64,000 nucleotides of DNA from Saxidomus purpurata (lineage: Eukaryota > Mollusca > Bivalvia > Venerida > Veneridae). Shown here piece after piece: positions 1-11,145 of this stretch (position 1 is the stretch's first letter; every line of letters starts with the position of its first letter). Location: contig JAFMSR010000008.1 of assembly GCA_022818135.1 (NCBI GenBank), forward strand, positions 30,117,655 through 30,181,654, in the 5' to 3' direction. The notes under the pieces were generated by a model. That model made no database searches, had not been told where the DNA came from, and worked only from the letters and a program-made list of their open reading frames with translations. Both the position numbers and the translations under genes were made by a program.

Positions 1-566
1 TGTAAACTGTATTGAGACGTATTGAGGCTGTCAGCGTTGTTGAATTCTGTGTTTACTTTTTCTTTTAAAAATGATAACGAAATAATGTTAATTAAAATCG
101 TATGCGATGACAGTCTTCATAGGTATACATGTACCTTTATTAAAAATCATATGCGATGTCAATCTTCCGTAGGAATTGTTCGACAATATTTACTTGGCAC
201 TCCTTAATCTCCGCAGATATCTTCGGGTACGTTCGGCAATCAAGGCAATCTTATCTTTAGAGCGTAGCTGATTTGATCATTTGCTCGTTGACATTTTCAG
301 TTCTATATACAAATGTATAGGGATAGAATGCACAAATAGCTATTAAAACATTTAAAGAACAAAGACAATACTGAATACACGCTTCAAAATCAGTAAATCT
401 CTTTATCAGTTTAAAGATACCGTTAACGTTTGAAACCTTAAAAACAGTATTAAATAATTAAAAGGACATTGTCTAATTTCAAATCATTATACACATTATT
501 GCTTACGTTCTAGTTTTGTTACATGTTTATAAAATATCACCGGAGTTAAAAAAACTCTATTTCAGC
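1..566. other. 5' flank and 5' UTR intron of the BTB gene
   Basis: No convincing coding sequence. The stretch ends in a splice-acceptor-like ctctatttcag one base before the start codon of the BTB gene. The paralogue at 47939 has the same tttcag-c-ATG arrangement, so the start codon probably sits at the very beginning of an exon behind a 5' UTR intron. The promoter would then lie upstream of, or within, this stretch and cannot be placed. A ~25 bp imperfect direct repeat built on aaatcgtatgcgatg occurs near 95 and 144. A block around 428-470 (gtttgaaacctt ... aaggacat) is shared with the paralogue's 5' flank near 47840. Confidence 0.5.
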
Positions 567-888
567 ATGGACGGAAGTGTGAAAAGGAAGCTCACTGGCG
601 ATTTTGGTTTGGCTTCAAATGAGAACAGAAAGAAACCTAAAACACCTGATTTGCCATTTACAGTTGAAGGCAAATGCGATGATGAGATTCAGCTGGCGTT
701 CGACAATGGGAAAACACTTTTTGTTTCAAAGAACTTTCTTGTTCTTTCTTCGCCTGTTTTTGAAGCAATGTTCAAGAACGAATTTATTGAGAAAGAAGAG
801 AAACGTGTGCAATTGCCTGGGAAGAGTTACGACGATTTTCTAGAGTTTCTTCTTTGCATGAACCCAGCCTGTGAACAGAAGGTTAAAG
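567..888 (+). CDS. BTB-A coding exon 1
   Basis: Encodes residues 1-107 plus the first base of codon 108. The ATG at 567 follows an acceptor-like tttcag-c. An in-frame TTG at 516 would only add a non-BTB leader, so it is not used. The donor is aaag|gtaagt at 889. It carries the first half of the BTB fold. This exon has no copy beside the second exon-2 copy at 23968. Confidence 0.85.
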
Positions 889-3809
889 GTAAGTGTAATA
901 TATTGTTCTACGGTAACTTCCTTTATGTTTACTAATTTAAGCTATCATAAAAAGGGGCAACTCTTGCTGGTATACCAGCCAGTATTTCTTGTGTGCAGCT
1001 ATAACTTGGTACTTCTAAACTACCTTTCAATTAGACTGGAGGTTTGTAAAAATAGCACTAGAGTGAATGAATCACAATAGCAATCAGACGATTTTAGCTC
1101 TTGAGCTGACTAGGGAATCTTTTACTTTCTTATATTTTGTATCTATGAGTCCTTTGGAATCAGATGAAAATTTATTCACCTCCAGAATCATTTTTTCTTA
1201 CTTTCTTTTTATCCCATGACTTTTATTCATATTGTCCCTTTTTCGAAAATTTAAAGATTATTAAATACTACATTTCACACTTAACCCACAGAGTAAAATT
1301 TTGCACAATGCTTGATGTTGTGTAATTTCGTACAATGTAAATAAATTTTGGTAAAATGAATATGTCAGCACCCAATTAAAATAGAGTCACAGAATTAATT
1401 GGTAATTAGATGCAATCAGCATGCAGGTCTGGTTTGTGTATTTTTGAAGGACACAAATTCCAGACATGAAACTGATACATGTGTCAGAAAAAGGAGGGAA
1501 ATTATGACAACAATAGAGAGTAAAATGAGCCATTTGTGTTAGTTTTAATGTTCTTGACCGGATTTGAAAATTCATAGTGATGAAAACACGGGATAATGTA
1601 AATTGTAGACCAAGGAAACAAATTAAATGGAGAAATACTAAAATCAATATAAATTTAATCTAAAAGCCTCATTCTTGGATAATAATGGATCATAATATAT
1701 AATGAGCCAGGATAATATATTATGACCCTGCAGGTGCGATCCTTGCAGTGGTTAAGTAGAAGGAATCTTCGTCTAAGTCACACACACACATTTATTTCTA
1801 ATTTATACTAACACTGTTTATAGTTTGCCTTATGTATCTGCATACCCATGGGCTTGACTAAGAAATGAAAGACTACCTGAACCTGGAAATAGTATCATAC
1901 AACAATTTTTACTATAGAAAATACTGAACTATACTATAGACAGAAGGGGCTTTTGAAACAAAGTATAGACGAATGGGGGGAGAACAATTATATTGAACTG
2001 CAAGGGAAATTATGTCCTGCTGTGTACTTTTGCAAGTCTATACCAAAATTAAAAAGTTCAATACTTACTACTCGAAAACCATATGGCAACTTGAACAGAT
2101 TTCTGCACAAAAATATATATCTATGTTATCTGCTGACTTTTAATTTACTTATATAGGTCTTGGATAAATAAATGATTCATTTTCATGAGAAATATTCTCA
2201 TATTGAAATAAACTTTCATCAAGGTTAGTTAAATGTTTTTGTTCTGCAATGCATGCCACTACTTTCAAGTGTATATACATCACAACGCAGCTTTGTTTAC
2301 AAACACACAGTTTATCAGCAATTAGCAACACCCCCGGGAAATTCAAATCTGAGATCGTCTGCTTGACACGTTGATTTCTTTCTCAAAGTCACTTTTAGAA
2401 GTGATATGAAATTAAGATTTTTGGAAAAACTTTTTTGAAATGGCACAGTTTACCTTTAAAACAATTTCAAAGGGAACAGTTCTGTCATTTTGTAAAAAAA
2501 AAATTAAAAGGGTCCCTGATCTGATACATGTTTGGAATTATTGCTAAACCTGCCACAGCACCATCTAGTGGTTTATATAATCCAGTTACTTTTAGTATTA
2601 CACACTGGTTTAATCATGAATTTGAAAATTTAACTGTGCTTGTAGTGCACCTTATTTCCCTTTTCTTTACTGGAATATGATTAATAATTTTCGTGATTAG
2701 TTGTATTACATGCATATAATTATATTAATATTATTACGTGACAATTCTTCAGTATTTCTTTGTTCTCGGTTGGTATAATCGATTGCCTTAGCCTTTATGG
2801 GCATACATGTGCTTTCATCTTTATTGAAACAACGTGATTCCTAAGAAATATACAAAAAACGCGCATTCAACATTCCGTCTTTTTTATCTATAGCGGTTTT
2901 CAAAACTTCTTATTTTGAAACACTTTTTCCGAATAAAGTTTTATGTGCAAGTATTGGTCCACAAAATGTGCACAATCACACAATGAACGATACATTAACA
3001 AATTGCTTTAGATTTTACACGAAAGAGCTTTTTTTCGAAAATGCGTTCTCTTTTTCGTTAGTACGAATATGGTGAAAAACTACGACTAAATATTTTGGAT
3101 TTAATTGAAATTGGGGAATCTGTATTATAGAATCCCTTTTTCGGAAGCATTTAGTTCATGGTAGAAGTATTCAAACTATATAATTATAATGTTTAAAGAC
3201 TGATACATATAATATATGCTGTATTGAATATGACACGATATCTTTTTCATCTAATTATAAAACTTTCCTTGTATGGCCATGGACATTATCACAAACTATA
3301 CAAACATATATTTGACAAGTCAAAATCCCCATTATATATAGTAAATGTATTTTTCTTATTCTATTTCAGAATCCAACGTTCTAAGCATCGTGCCAATTGC
3401 TGACGAATACCAAGTAGAGTCTCTTGTGACAACATGCAAATGTTACATGAAATACTTGGTAAAAAGAGGATTTGAATGTCTCAAAGAAGAGTACACCTAC
3501 AATTTTCAGGAGCCATTTACCTCGCTGAAAACATGTCTGAATGTGTTACATGTCGCAATATCATTGTCATATCAAGATTTAAAAGATGACCTTGTAAGAT
3601 TTACGTCAGGATTTTCGTATGAATTTTACGGAAATACACGTAAAAGCAAAGAAACTGCAATTTATAAATACGCTGCTTCATCAGATTGTCCGATATTACA
3701 CAGAGAGTGCAAAGCGTTGTTTGAACAATTGCCTACTGATGTCAGATGCGAAATTCTTTCGAAAAGATTGTTCCATTGTGATAATCACAAGATAATACAA
3801 GACATTTGA
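567..3809 (+). CDS. BTB/POZ domain protein, two coding exons (BTB-A)
   Basis: Gene model: exon 567-888 joined to 3370-3809, 762 nt, 253 residues plus stop. The phase-1 junction makes one Glu codon (G|AA). It restores the BTB core EFLLCMNP...ESNVLSIVPIADEYQV without a gap, which strongly supports the splice. Residues 1-35 are basic (KRK, RKKPK). The BTB fold covers about 36-135, with the typical core SSPVFEAMFKNEF and LPGKSYDDFLEFLL. Residues 136-253 form a helical BACK-like tail. There is no MATH or Kelch domain. Family knowledge: BTB proteins dimerise and often act as Cullin-3 substrate adaptors; related sequences in molluscs and nematodes are usually named BTB/MATH or 'bath' proteins. A Cul3 role here is inference. 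The gene converges with the minus-strand CNBD2-like gene ending at 11023. Its intron (2481 nt) contains the left edge of the 19.6 kb duplication. Confidence 0.85.
889..3369 (+). other. BTB-A intron 1
   Basis: 2481 nt GT-AG intron: gtaagt at 889, ctatttcag at 3361-3369. I see no gene inside. Sequence from 2708 onward is repeated at 23315 onward; sequence before 2708 has no counterpart in the second copy. The short ORFs here (for example 1387-1647 on minus) look random. Confidence 0.7.
3370..3809 (+). CDS. BTB-A coding exon 2
   Basis: Acceptor ttctatttcag|aatcc. Encodes residues 108-253 (ESNVLSIVPIADEYQV ... LSKRLFHCDNHKIIQDI) and the TGA stop. It completes the BTB fold and supplies the helical C-terminal half. 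The exon is identical by eye, over all 440 nt, to 23968-24407. Confidence 0.85.
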
Positions 3810-4029
3810 TGATGAGAAGAACCGATCAAATAATAACAACCAGTGTGCACTTACAACAGAATCTTTGTAGACGACAACGCCAATCATATGTTATATTATA
3901 GCTACAATTTTATTGATATTATGAAAAACAGTGACCGTTATAATTTAAGGAAATACATTTAGCACTGATCTGTGAAAAATGGTCACAAAGGTGATTATGG
4001 TCACTCTAACAGTAAAGTTAAACCCACCT

Positions 4030-4140
4030 AAAATGTGAAGTAGTTTTACCCTTTATGTAAAAAAGTTTTTTACATGTAAAAAAATTATACCATATATGTA
4101 AAATGCTTTTTACATGTAGGGTAAAAATATTTCACATTTG
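4030..4140. repeat. Foldback (inverted) repeat
   Basis: The left arm reads aatgtgaagtagttttaccc and continues to ttatgtaaaaaag. The right arm reads ctttttacatgtagggtaaa and continues to tatttcacatt. They are near reverse complements around an AT-rich centre. It is present in both copies (second near 24628-24737). It is probably a small foldback or MITE relic. Confidence 0.55.
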
Positions 4141-4661
4141 AGTTAGGGTTAGAGTTTCAAAGTTGTCGAAGGGTTTTACATAGTGGGTTAATCTATTTTA
4201 CGTTTTTGACCAACCATTTCACATTTGGGGTTCCTACAATGCTTTTAGAAAAAGTCTTATAATTTACTTTTAGCTTATAGCGACTACTATCAGTAGTTTT
4301 TATTAAATGAAAAACGTCAGAGGTGACATGGTAGATTCCGAAAGGCAATTAGAAGTTTGTTTGGAATTTAAAGGTAAAACACTGCATTTCAATTACAATG
4401 AAATACGTTTGAACCAGTCAATTCTTCCCACTATTGTGGATTTTAATTTCTTCATTTTTTTTTAAATTAAAGACACAAACGTTGCACATTGTTGTGTTTC
4501 ATTCTCTATTCATCAACTTACGGCCTGCTTGTTCATTTTATTACTTTAAATCTGAAGTGAACTGTCTGCAAATAATACTCAAAATTAATTCTGAAAATAT
4601 TTCGCTTTGTTTTAACATATTCTCGGTGTTTAGGTGTGATTCTCAGTTGTTGTATTATTTT

Positions 4662-4688
4662 GGGGGTGGGGGGAGGGAGGGGGGGGGG
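4662..4688 (+). repeat. G-run, possible G-quadruplex
   Basis: A run of G broken only by single T and A bases. It has at least four G-tracts of three or more, so it fits a quadruplex pattern. The second copy (25258-25278) is shorter and preceded by a longer T run, as expected of a length-unstable tract. Confidence 0.5.
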
Positions 4689-6980
4689 CGAATACTTTAT
4701 TTTAAACTATTTATCAAAAGGTGCTGTAAAAGATAACGTGCAAGCTTTTGAACTTGAAGATGTGAGTTTAAAAACCTTAGGTATCCGCTCTTCCTCGTTA
4801 GAAATTAATTACTCGTATTTGTTTCTTCCCTGAAAGCTCGTAGGAAAACAACTTAGTAATAATATTGATCTGTTGTTGCTATCATTCTGTATTGTCTGAT
4901 GCAATAATACAATAATGAACCTATTATGAGTTCATTTACATTATTCCACTAGGAATAAAAATATTACTAATCTTCCTTTTAAATCAAGAAAATGTTTTAT
5001 TTTATGAGTTGTTTTAAATAGAACAGTAAACTATTATGGATAGCAGATCTTCTGTCATCGTTGAACGACCGTTATTTCGAGGTTAATAAATTCACACGAC
5101 AACCTTGTGATACTCTTATCGATTCTGATATGCTCCTTCAGTACAAGCAAAACCTAGTTTTAGGAATTAACATTTAACTACACAATTAGTCTGTTAATCG
5201 ATCGTTAAGAATGTGATTTAGTAAGATGCCAGCCGAAAAAAAAAAACCATCAGGAAGAACGTATCACATTATGACTGTTCATGAACAGTTTCATTCAAAC
5301 TTACGTAGCATGCTATCTTCTCTGGAAAGGGAACACAGACAGTCTTCGATGTTATTATTAGTATCAATACAAACCTTAAGAGAGATGCTTAAGACCATTT
5401 CTAAGACTGTCGTAGAGGCATACATACATGTAGCATTCCTGATGCTATATACATAAAAGCGGGTATATCTAAAATCAGATGAAAACTGGCATTTTGCATT
5501 TCTTATGTTCACTTTGGTTTTACATTTATTGTTTATCAAAGGCCCAATACTTGGCCCCTGATAGGTTTAATTTTTCATCGCGTATTTCATACTGTATCTA
5601 ATGATTGGCTAAAACATTCATATAATTCAGACTTTAGCAAGAATGAAGTGCCACTTTTGCAAGACTGCAAATATATAAACATTAAACTTTTGACTGTTTT
5701 CAGCCAAACAGCAAAAAGGTTACCCAGGTCTTTTTAAGTTTCTAAATACCTTTGTAAAATATTTTACAGTGGTCGCAAAAAACTTTAAAAAAAACATTAC
5801 TTGCTAATCATCATGTTTTTATGACATATTCTAAGATATGTGTTGACTTTTGAAAAAAATTGACCCTTTTTTTCTTTCCGATATTGTATTTTTATGTGCA
5901 TATAGGGTCAAAATTCTCCCTTTCATCATTTTTTTTCAAACAGAACATTTCGACTCAGAATCAAGTTTGAAACAGAAATATATATACAAAAAAGTCATAG
6001 GTTACCGGCCTTGATTTTGAATTATCTGCTCTTATAATTTCTGATTTTCAAGAGCAGACGATTACAGATCAATGCCATCAAAGCTAATGCTAGACAAAAA
6101 CGGCTGAATAACTTAGCCGCCATAGATGCCTTCCATGGAAAAAGATACATAGATAACATGTCCTCCAGTTCATTGCAATACTGGTGACCTATTTATAAGA
6201 CCTTTTGTGTTGTTTATGTATATATACATCGATGACGTAGAAATATTAAAACGTATTATATCTACAACTGTATAATTTGTTTTATGTGTGATAAAGGAGC
6301 TGGTTTCGTCAGTCATTGTTGTGTACATGTATATATATATATATGTACATGATTCTTATGAATTATCTCATTTTTCATTCATATATCAAAATATTCAATT
6401 CTGAATGTAATAATTTTTACTCAATTGTTAATGACACAAACTACATTTTTTGCTATTATTTCATTATTTTCTTGTTCAGGGACATACACTAGTTACTTAC
6501 ATTTGTACAACGCCGTATTTATTTGCAAAGTTTTTAACCATTACAATCATTTTATATAATAACCATTGTATATGCCCTTTTATAGAACATTCCTTAAAAT
6601 TAGCATTACGGGAATATACGCATTCCACGATTTTGGCACTGAAAGAGGATTCGTATCATAGCAAGATATTGGTGGCTATAGTTGTCGTTTGTTTACAACT
6701 TGTCTACCTTCATGATGCCTTATACATAAGTCTGCATTGGCTTTCTTTTAACTAACAGTGGTACGGTAATAAATGTCTGAAATACAGTTTGGGAAACGGT
6801 GTACCAACTTTTGCGAAAACTTGTATGAGTGTGGGACTGTTTCAATAAAGGGAGGTAACGGCTGCGGACACTTAACATTCTGTGTTTCTGTTACTCGTCC
6901 TTGTTTTTCTCTGTTAGCCGTTGAAATAAAAATGTAGTTGTGGCAGTGATATTGATAATCCTCATGTTGAAAGTTTTGAG

Positions 6981-7467
6981 GAGGAAAGATTATGTATATG
7001 CATGATAAAGGAAATTTGTATTTTTATAAATACATAAGGCAGTACATGTGGAGGAAAGATTATGTATATGCATGGTAAAGGAAATTTGTATTTTTATAAA
7101 TGTATAAGGCAGTACATGAGGAGGAAAGATTATGTATATGCATGATAAAGGAAATTTGTATTTTTATAAATACATAAGGCAGTACATGAGGAGGAAAGAT
7201 TATGTATATGCATGATAAAGGAAATTTGTATTTTTATAAATGTATAAGGCAGTACATGAGGAGGAAAGATTATGTATATGCATGATAAAGGAAATTTGTA
7301 TTTTTATAAATACATAAGGCAGTACATGTGGAGGAAAGATTATGTATATGCATGATAAAGGAAATTTGTATTTTTATAAATACATAAGGCAGTACATGTG
7401 GAGGAAAGATTATGTATATGCATGATATATTTGTGTTTTTATACATGTAACAGGCAGTACATGTGTT
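6981..7467. repeat. 70-bp tandem repeat (VNTR), six units plus a diverged partial
   Basis: Unit starts with the motif gaggaaagattatgtatatg lie at 6981, 7051, 7121, 7191, 7261, 7331 and 7401, an exact 70-bp period. The last unit is diverged. Variation between units is mostly in tacataagg versus tgtataagg and catgtgg versus catgagg. The second copy has one full and one partial unit (27576-27712). A single diverged relative sits at 51580. Confidence 0.9.
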
Positions 7468-10400
7468 CAACTTGCTTATATACCACAGCTGTACAAATGA
7501 CTCCAGTGTTTATTAGAATTAGTTTTTCTTTTCGAACAGAAATAGAGTTAAGTACCATTACTCCCTGCAAGTCAATAGCTAATGGATAACTGGTGTGCCA
7601 TATCCATACCAGTACATAATATAGTTCTTTAATTTGATCGTTTGTCATAGTTACCGCAACAATACTGCGATTGTGACATTTGAAATGAGAGCGTTTGGAT
7701 TTCAAAATATTAGGCTGTGTTTCCTGAAATGGCAGTGATATTTGATTTGAGCAAAACGTTTGTGATATTTAAGATATGCCCTTGTAATAATTACTGAATC
7801 ACAATAATATTGTGACTGTGACTGAGAAAATGGGTACAGATGAGTAAAATTCACACATTTTGTTTTAAATGTCTTCTTAAAGTGCGAAGTCTGTTGACTA
7901 TGAATTGAAAATTTCAATTGAATCTACCCACTACTTTTAAAGTTATGATTATTTACAGATAACACCAATTGCCATTCCTCATAATGACGTTCGTAATGTC
8001 AAAACGGCAATTTTAACGTCAGTATATTTGAACGGTTGTAGATTGCGATGTTACACATTCATATGAAGGTATTTTTTTCATGAAACTTCACCTAATAACA
8101 CATGATTTGTCGACAAGTATTATGCTTGTTTCAATTTTGTTGTCATTTCTCAGCTTTTCAATAAATCCTAATTTTGATTGTCTGTACTCTAATTTTTCAA
8201 ATGAGAAAAAATGAGTGGTTGCTATGGTAATATGCTTTACGATAAAGACTTGATATTATCATTTTCATGCATATTTATGAATGCTACTTTCAACAAACAT
8301 CAGTTTGGTGAAAATTGGTTATTTGTCTTTTTACATTTGCGCAATGATAATTAATGCTCATCTGGACCCATTTTCTGGGTCACAGTCACATATATATTGT
8401 GACATTTGAATTGTTTGTGATCACAGCCTCAAATGACGTTTGAGCCCGAACTGTCGACTCCCAAAGTCCGACCCTACAAATCTACTATTACAACGTACAC
8501 TCAAGTAAACACATACAAAATAACAAGGAAATAATACTAAACTTAGTTCCGAAACATATAAAGCCATATAAAACATCCCGGGTCCCACTAACAAGCATGA
8601 TATATACATACATGATTGTAGATTCGCAGGGGTGGACCACAGGTTAGTATAACATGTTTCAAAACAAATTCATTATTTTCTGAATGATTTTCTGATTTCA
8701 GGATTTTAAAATAGGTCGTCCTCTTTATTTTACCTTAATTCACATTAAATTCTAAATATTGCCAGATGGTATTCTGCTTTGACTTTGACCTTTGCCCACT
8801 GACCTACTTTTCTGTTTCTGAAGCTACATCAAAGTAATTTGAACCATATGTAGTTTTCATCGCAGATTTCAACTTTGACCTTGACCGACCTCGACCTTTT
8901 GCCTAGTTTTTATTTTTCAAGCTTAAGAATGAAATTTAGACTACTTTGTTAAGGGTTGCAAACTAATTTCCAAAATTCTTATTACTGACCTTGATTGTGA
9001 CGTTTGACCTATTTCCTTTTAAAGGACAATGCTAGCAAGGTGATAGAGAGCCATCATGGTATTCTTATTTTGTAACGCAGTTCGACATTTAAATACATTG
9101 GTCAGAAAATTTGAAAAACAATCAATGTTTGGAAGACTAGTTCATTTAGCTGGTGCTGTCTGTTAAAACTTGAAAGAGAAACATCATAATCCACAATGCA
9201 GACATGTTCCCAAGTAGTGCAATAGTTACAAATAATGCCAAATAATGCATTCAATTTTGATTAAGATTTCGATCTTTTACTTATTTTCAGCAGATAATAA
9301 ATGATAATAGATAACATGACCTAAAATAAGATATACTTATTCATGGCAGTAATTTGGGATTTTTACAAGGAAATTTATTAAATTTAGTATACCCTTTTTA
9401 ATCAAACCAGTAATTCGATTTACTGGACAGAAACTGTCGAGTACCCTTTGTTAGAATTTAGGTCTACACCATTAAAGAATTGACATGCTTATGAGACACA
9501 TGGTTCAGTTTGTTTTAATTTATTCTTGTTGTTAGTCCTTGAAAATTCTAACTGCTTTTGTTTGTAATTACTGTCTATTGCATCATGTAACCTAGTCTTT
9601 CGAATATTTTCCAAAGCTATACTCTGAAACTACTAAAACGAATTAGATGAAACTTTAAACATTTAAAGCTTACAATGTGAGGTTATGTACAGTGCAAAGA
9701 TGTTAATTTTTGGATATTTTCTTGCAAAGCCATATCCCATGTACCAATGTGCAAAATGCATCTGGTACTCCTGTAACTGTCTGTATCAACTGAGCTGTAT
9801 TTACAAACATTTGGTTTTAAGCACCACATCTCCAAATTGAATGCGATAAATGAAGTGGATATATGATCTTTCACTTATTGTTTTCATTTGGCTTCGTTGT
9901 CTTAGTACATGAACTAACTTACTTAATATATAAACTCTGTACCGACAGTGTTTCTAACACTGCATGGCAGGGTAAATAAACACTTTCCCGCCTTAAAACA
10001 ATCGTAATATTCTTGTTTGTAATATTTGGACTATATGTGTATCATATAAAATATAATAATCATTGTATATTATATTAAAGTAAAACAATTCATACAATCA
10101 TGGCTTGTTTCTTGTTTAATTCAGTATTAACAAACACATGTACATTACAGAATTATTATGCTTTGTTAAAGCTGCACTATGTCCTGACTGACAGAGAGCA
10201 CGAATAGATAAATCTGACATCAAAATGTCGGCAACATTTACGAGACCAATCTCATCCATATAAAGGGCACTGAATTCACTAGATGAAGTGCTAGAATAAT
10301 CTTTTTTCCCTAATTTATTATGCAAGCATTTGAAATATTCATGAAATATGAATATATACAAGAATGTAAGTTCAAATATTCTGTTATACATGAATACATG

Positions 10401-11022
10401 TATCTTCCCCCGCTTGGCATTCATTGCACTAATGTTTTAATTTTGGAGAAAACACCAAGTGAACTTTAAATTATCTTGAGACATAATGTTATAGGCAGTC
10501 TTGAGCAAAATGTGAATGTTTGAACATCAGAATATAAGCTGATTTCTGTTCACGGTTACTGTCCAAAATAAAATATGTATGTAGTAATATGAGCGTTTAA
10601 ACAAATACTGTTGGTCAGTTTGAACGTTCTAATATATTGTATGCATATTTTAGCAATTTAGACATAAACTGTGTCTCATATTTAACGAGTTTTGTTGACT
10701 AAACATTATTTGGAGATTTGAGCTTTGTTTAGCACCAATAAATTTGTTTAAAGGTGTCTGGACACAAATCTAGCATTTGAATGTTTGATATTACATTTTG
10801 TAGCTTTAAATAAGTTCATAGACACAAACTTTGTGTCTAGGAAAGGTAAATCATTACCTAGGCCCCACGATAAATGTTTTGGTAAGTCATTGCGATTATT
10901 CGTAAAATCGTTAACGGGGGACACAAAAACGTTTTACAAAAACTTGTAGTTTTCCTCGTTTGAACATCCTCCAAAAGTGCGAACACTACATATACGTCGA
11001 AAGTCTGTATTTCATGTTTAGA

Positions 11023-11145
11023 TTATCTAGAGACACGAACTCTGTGTCTAAGAAAGTCTTTCAGTGTTTCTTGTTTGAATTCTTCCCACTGCATATTCGC
11101 ATCTAGTCTGTCGACCAGCTCGGTCTGTGATGGAAACGGTTTGGC
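11023..11145 (-). CDS. CNBD2-like exon 19 (contig A copy), terminal
   Basis: Acceptor tatttcag|GCC. Codes residues 586-625 (AKPFPSQTELVDRLDANMQW ... RVRVSR) and TAA. Phase 0 entry. Identical to 31616-31738. Confidence 0.85.
   Translation of the reverse strand, partial: AKPFPSQTELVDRLDANMQWEEFKQETLKDFLRHRVRVSR

Larger units (their letters stand above)
3810..11022. other. Intergenic region between convergent BTB-A and CNBD2-like genes
   Basis: 7.2 kb without a supportable gene. It holds a foldback repeat (4030-4140), a G-run (4662-4688), a palindromic TA tract near 6326-6352, a 70-bp VNTR (6981-7467), a 'gggaggtaacgg' motif at 6851 and a stretch rich in gaccttgacc-type repeats (8770-9020). 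A minus-strand AATAAA at 10319-10314 could serve the CNBD2-like 3' end about 700 nt past its stop. ORFs here are not conserved as protein between the two copies. Confidence 0.6.

Noticed and set aside
4141..4152. Telomere-like gttagggttag
   Set aside because: Only two partial TTAGGG units within a foldback repeat; no array.
5226..5456. 76-codon ORF beginning MPAEKKKPSG
   Set aside because: The A-run after the start differs in length in the other copy (25820 region) and breaks the frame. No domain.
6450..6755. 101-codon plus ORF, hydrophobic
   Set aside because: Frame and end differ in the other copy (27051-27317). Composition is that of random AT-rich DNA.
10116..10424. 102-codon minus-strand ORF just past the CNBD2-like stop, also open at 30708-31016
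   Set aside because: Most differences between the two copies change the amino acid, unlike the real exons. No start context or family motif. Probably 3' UTR or intergenic.
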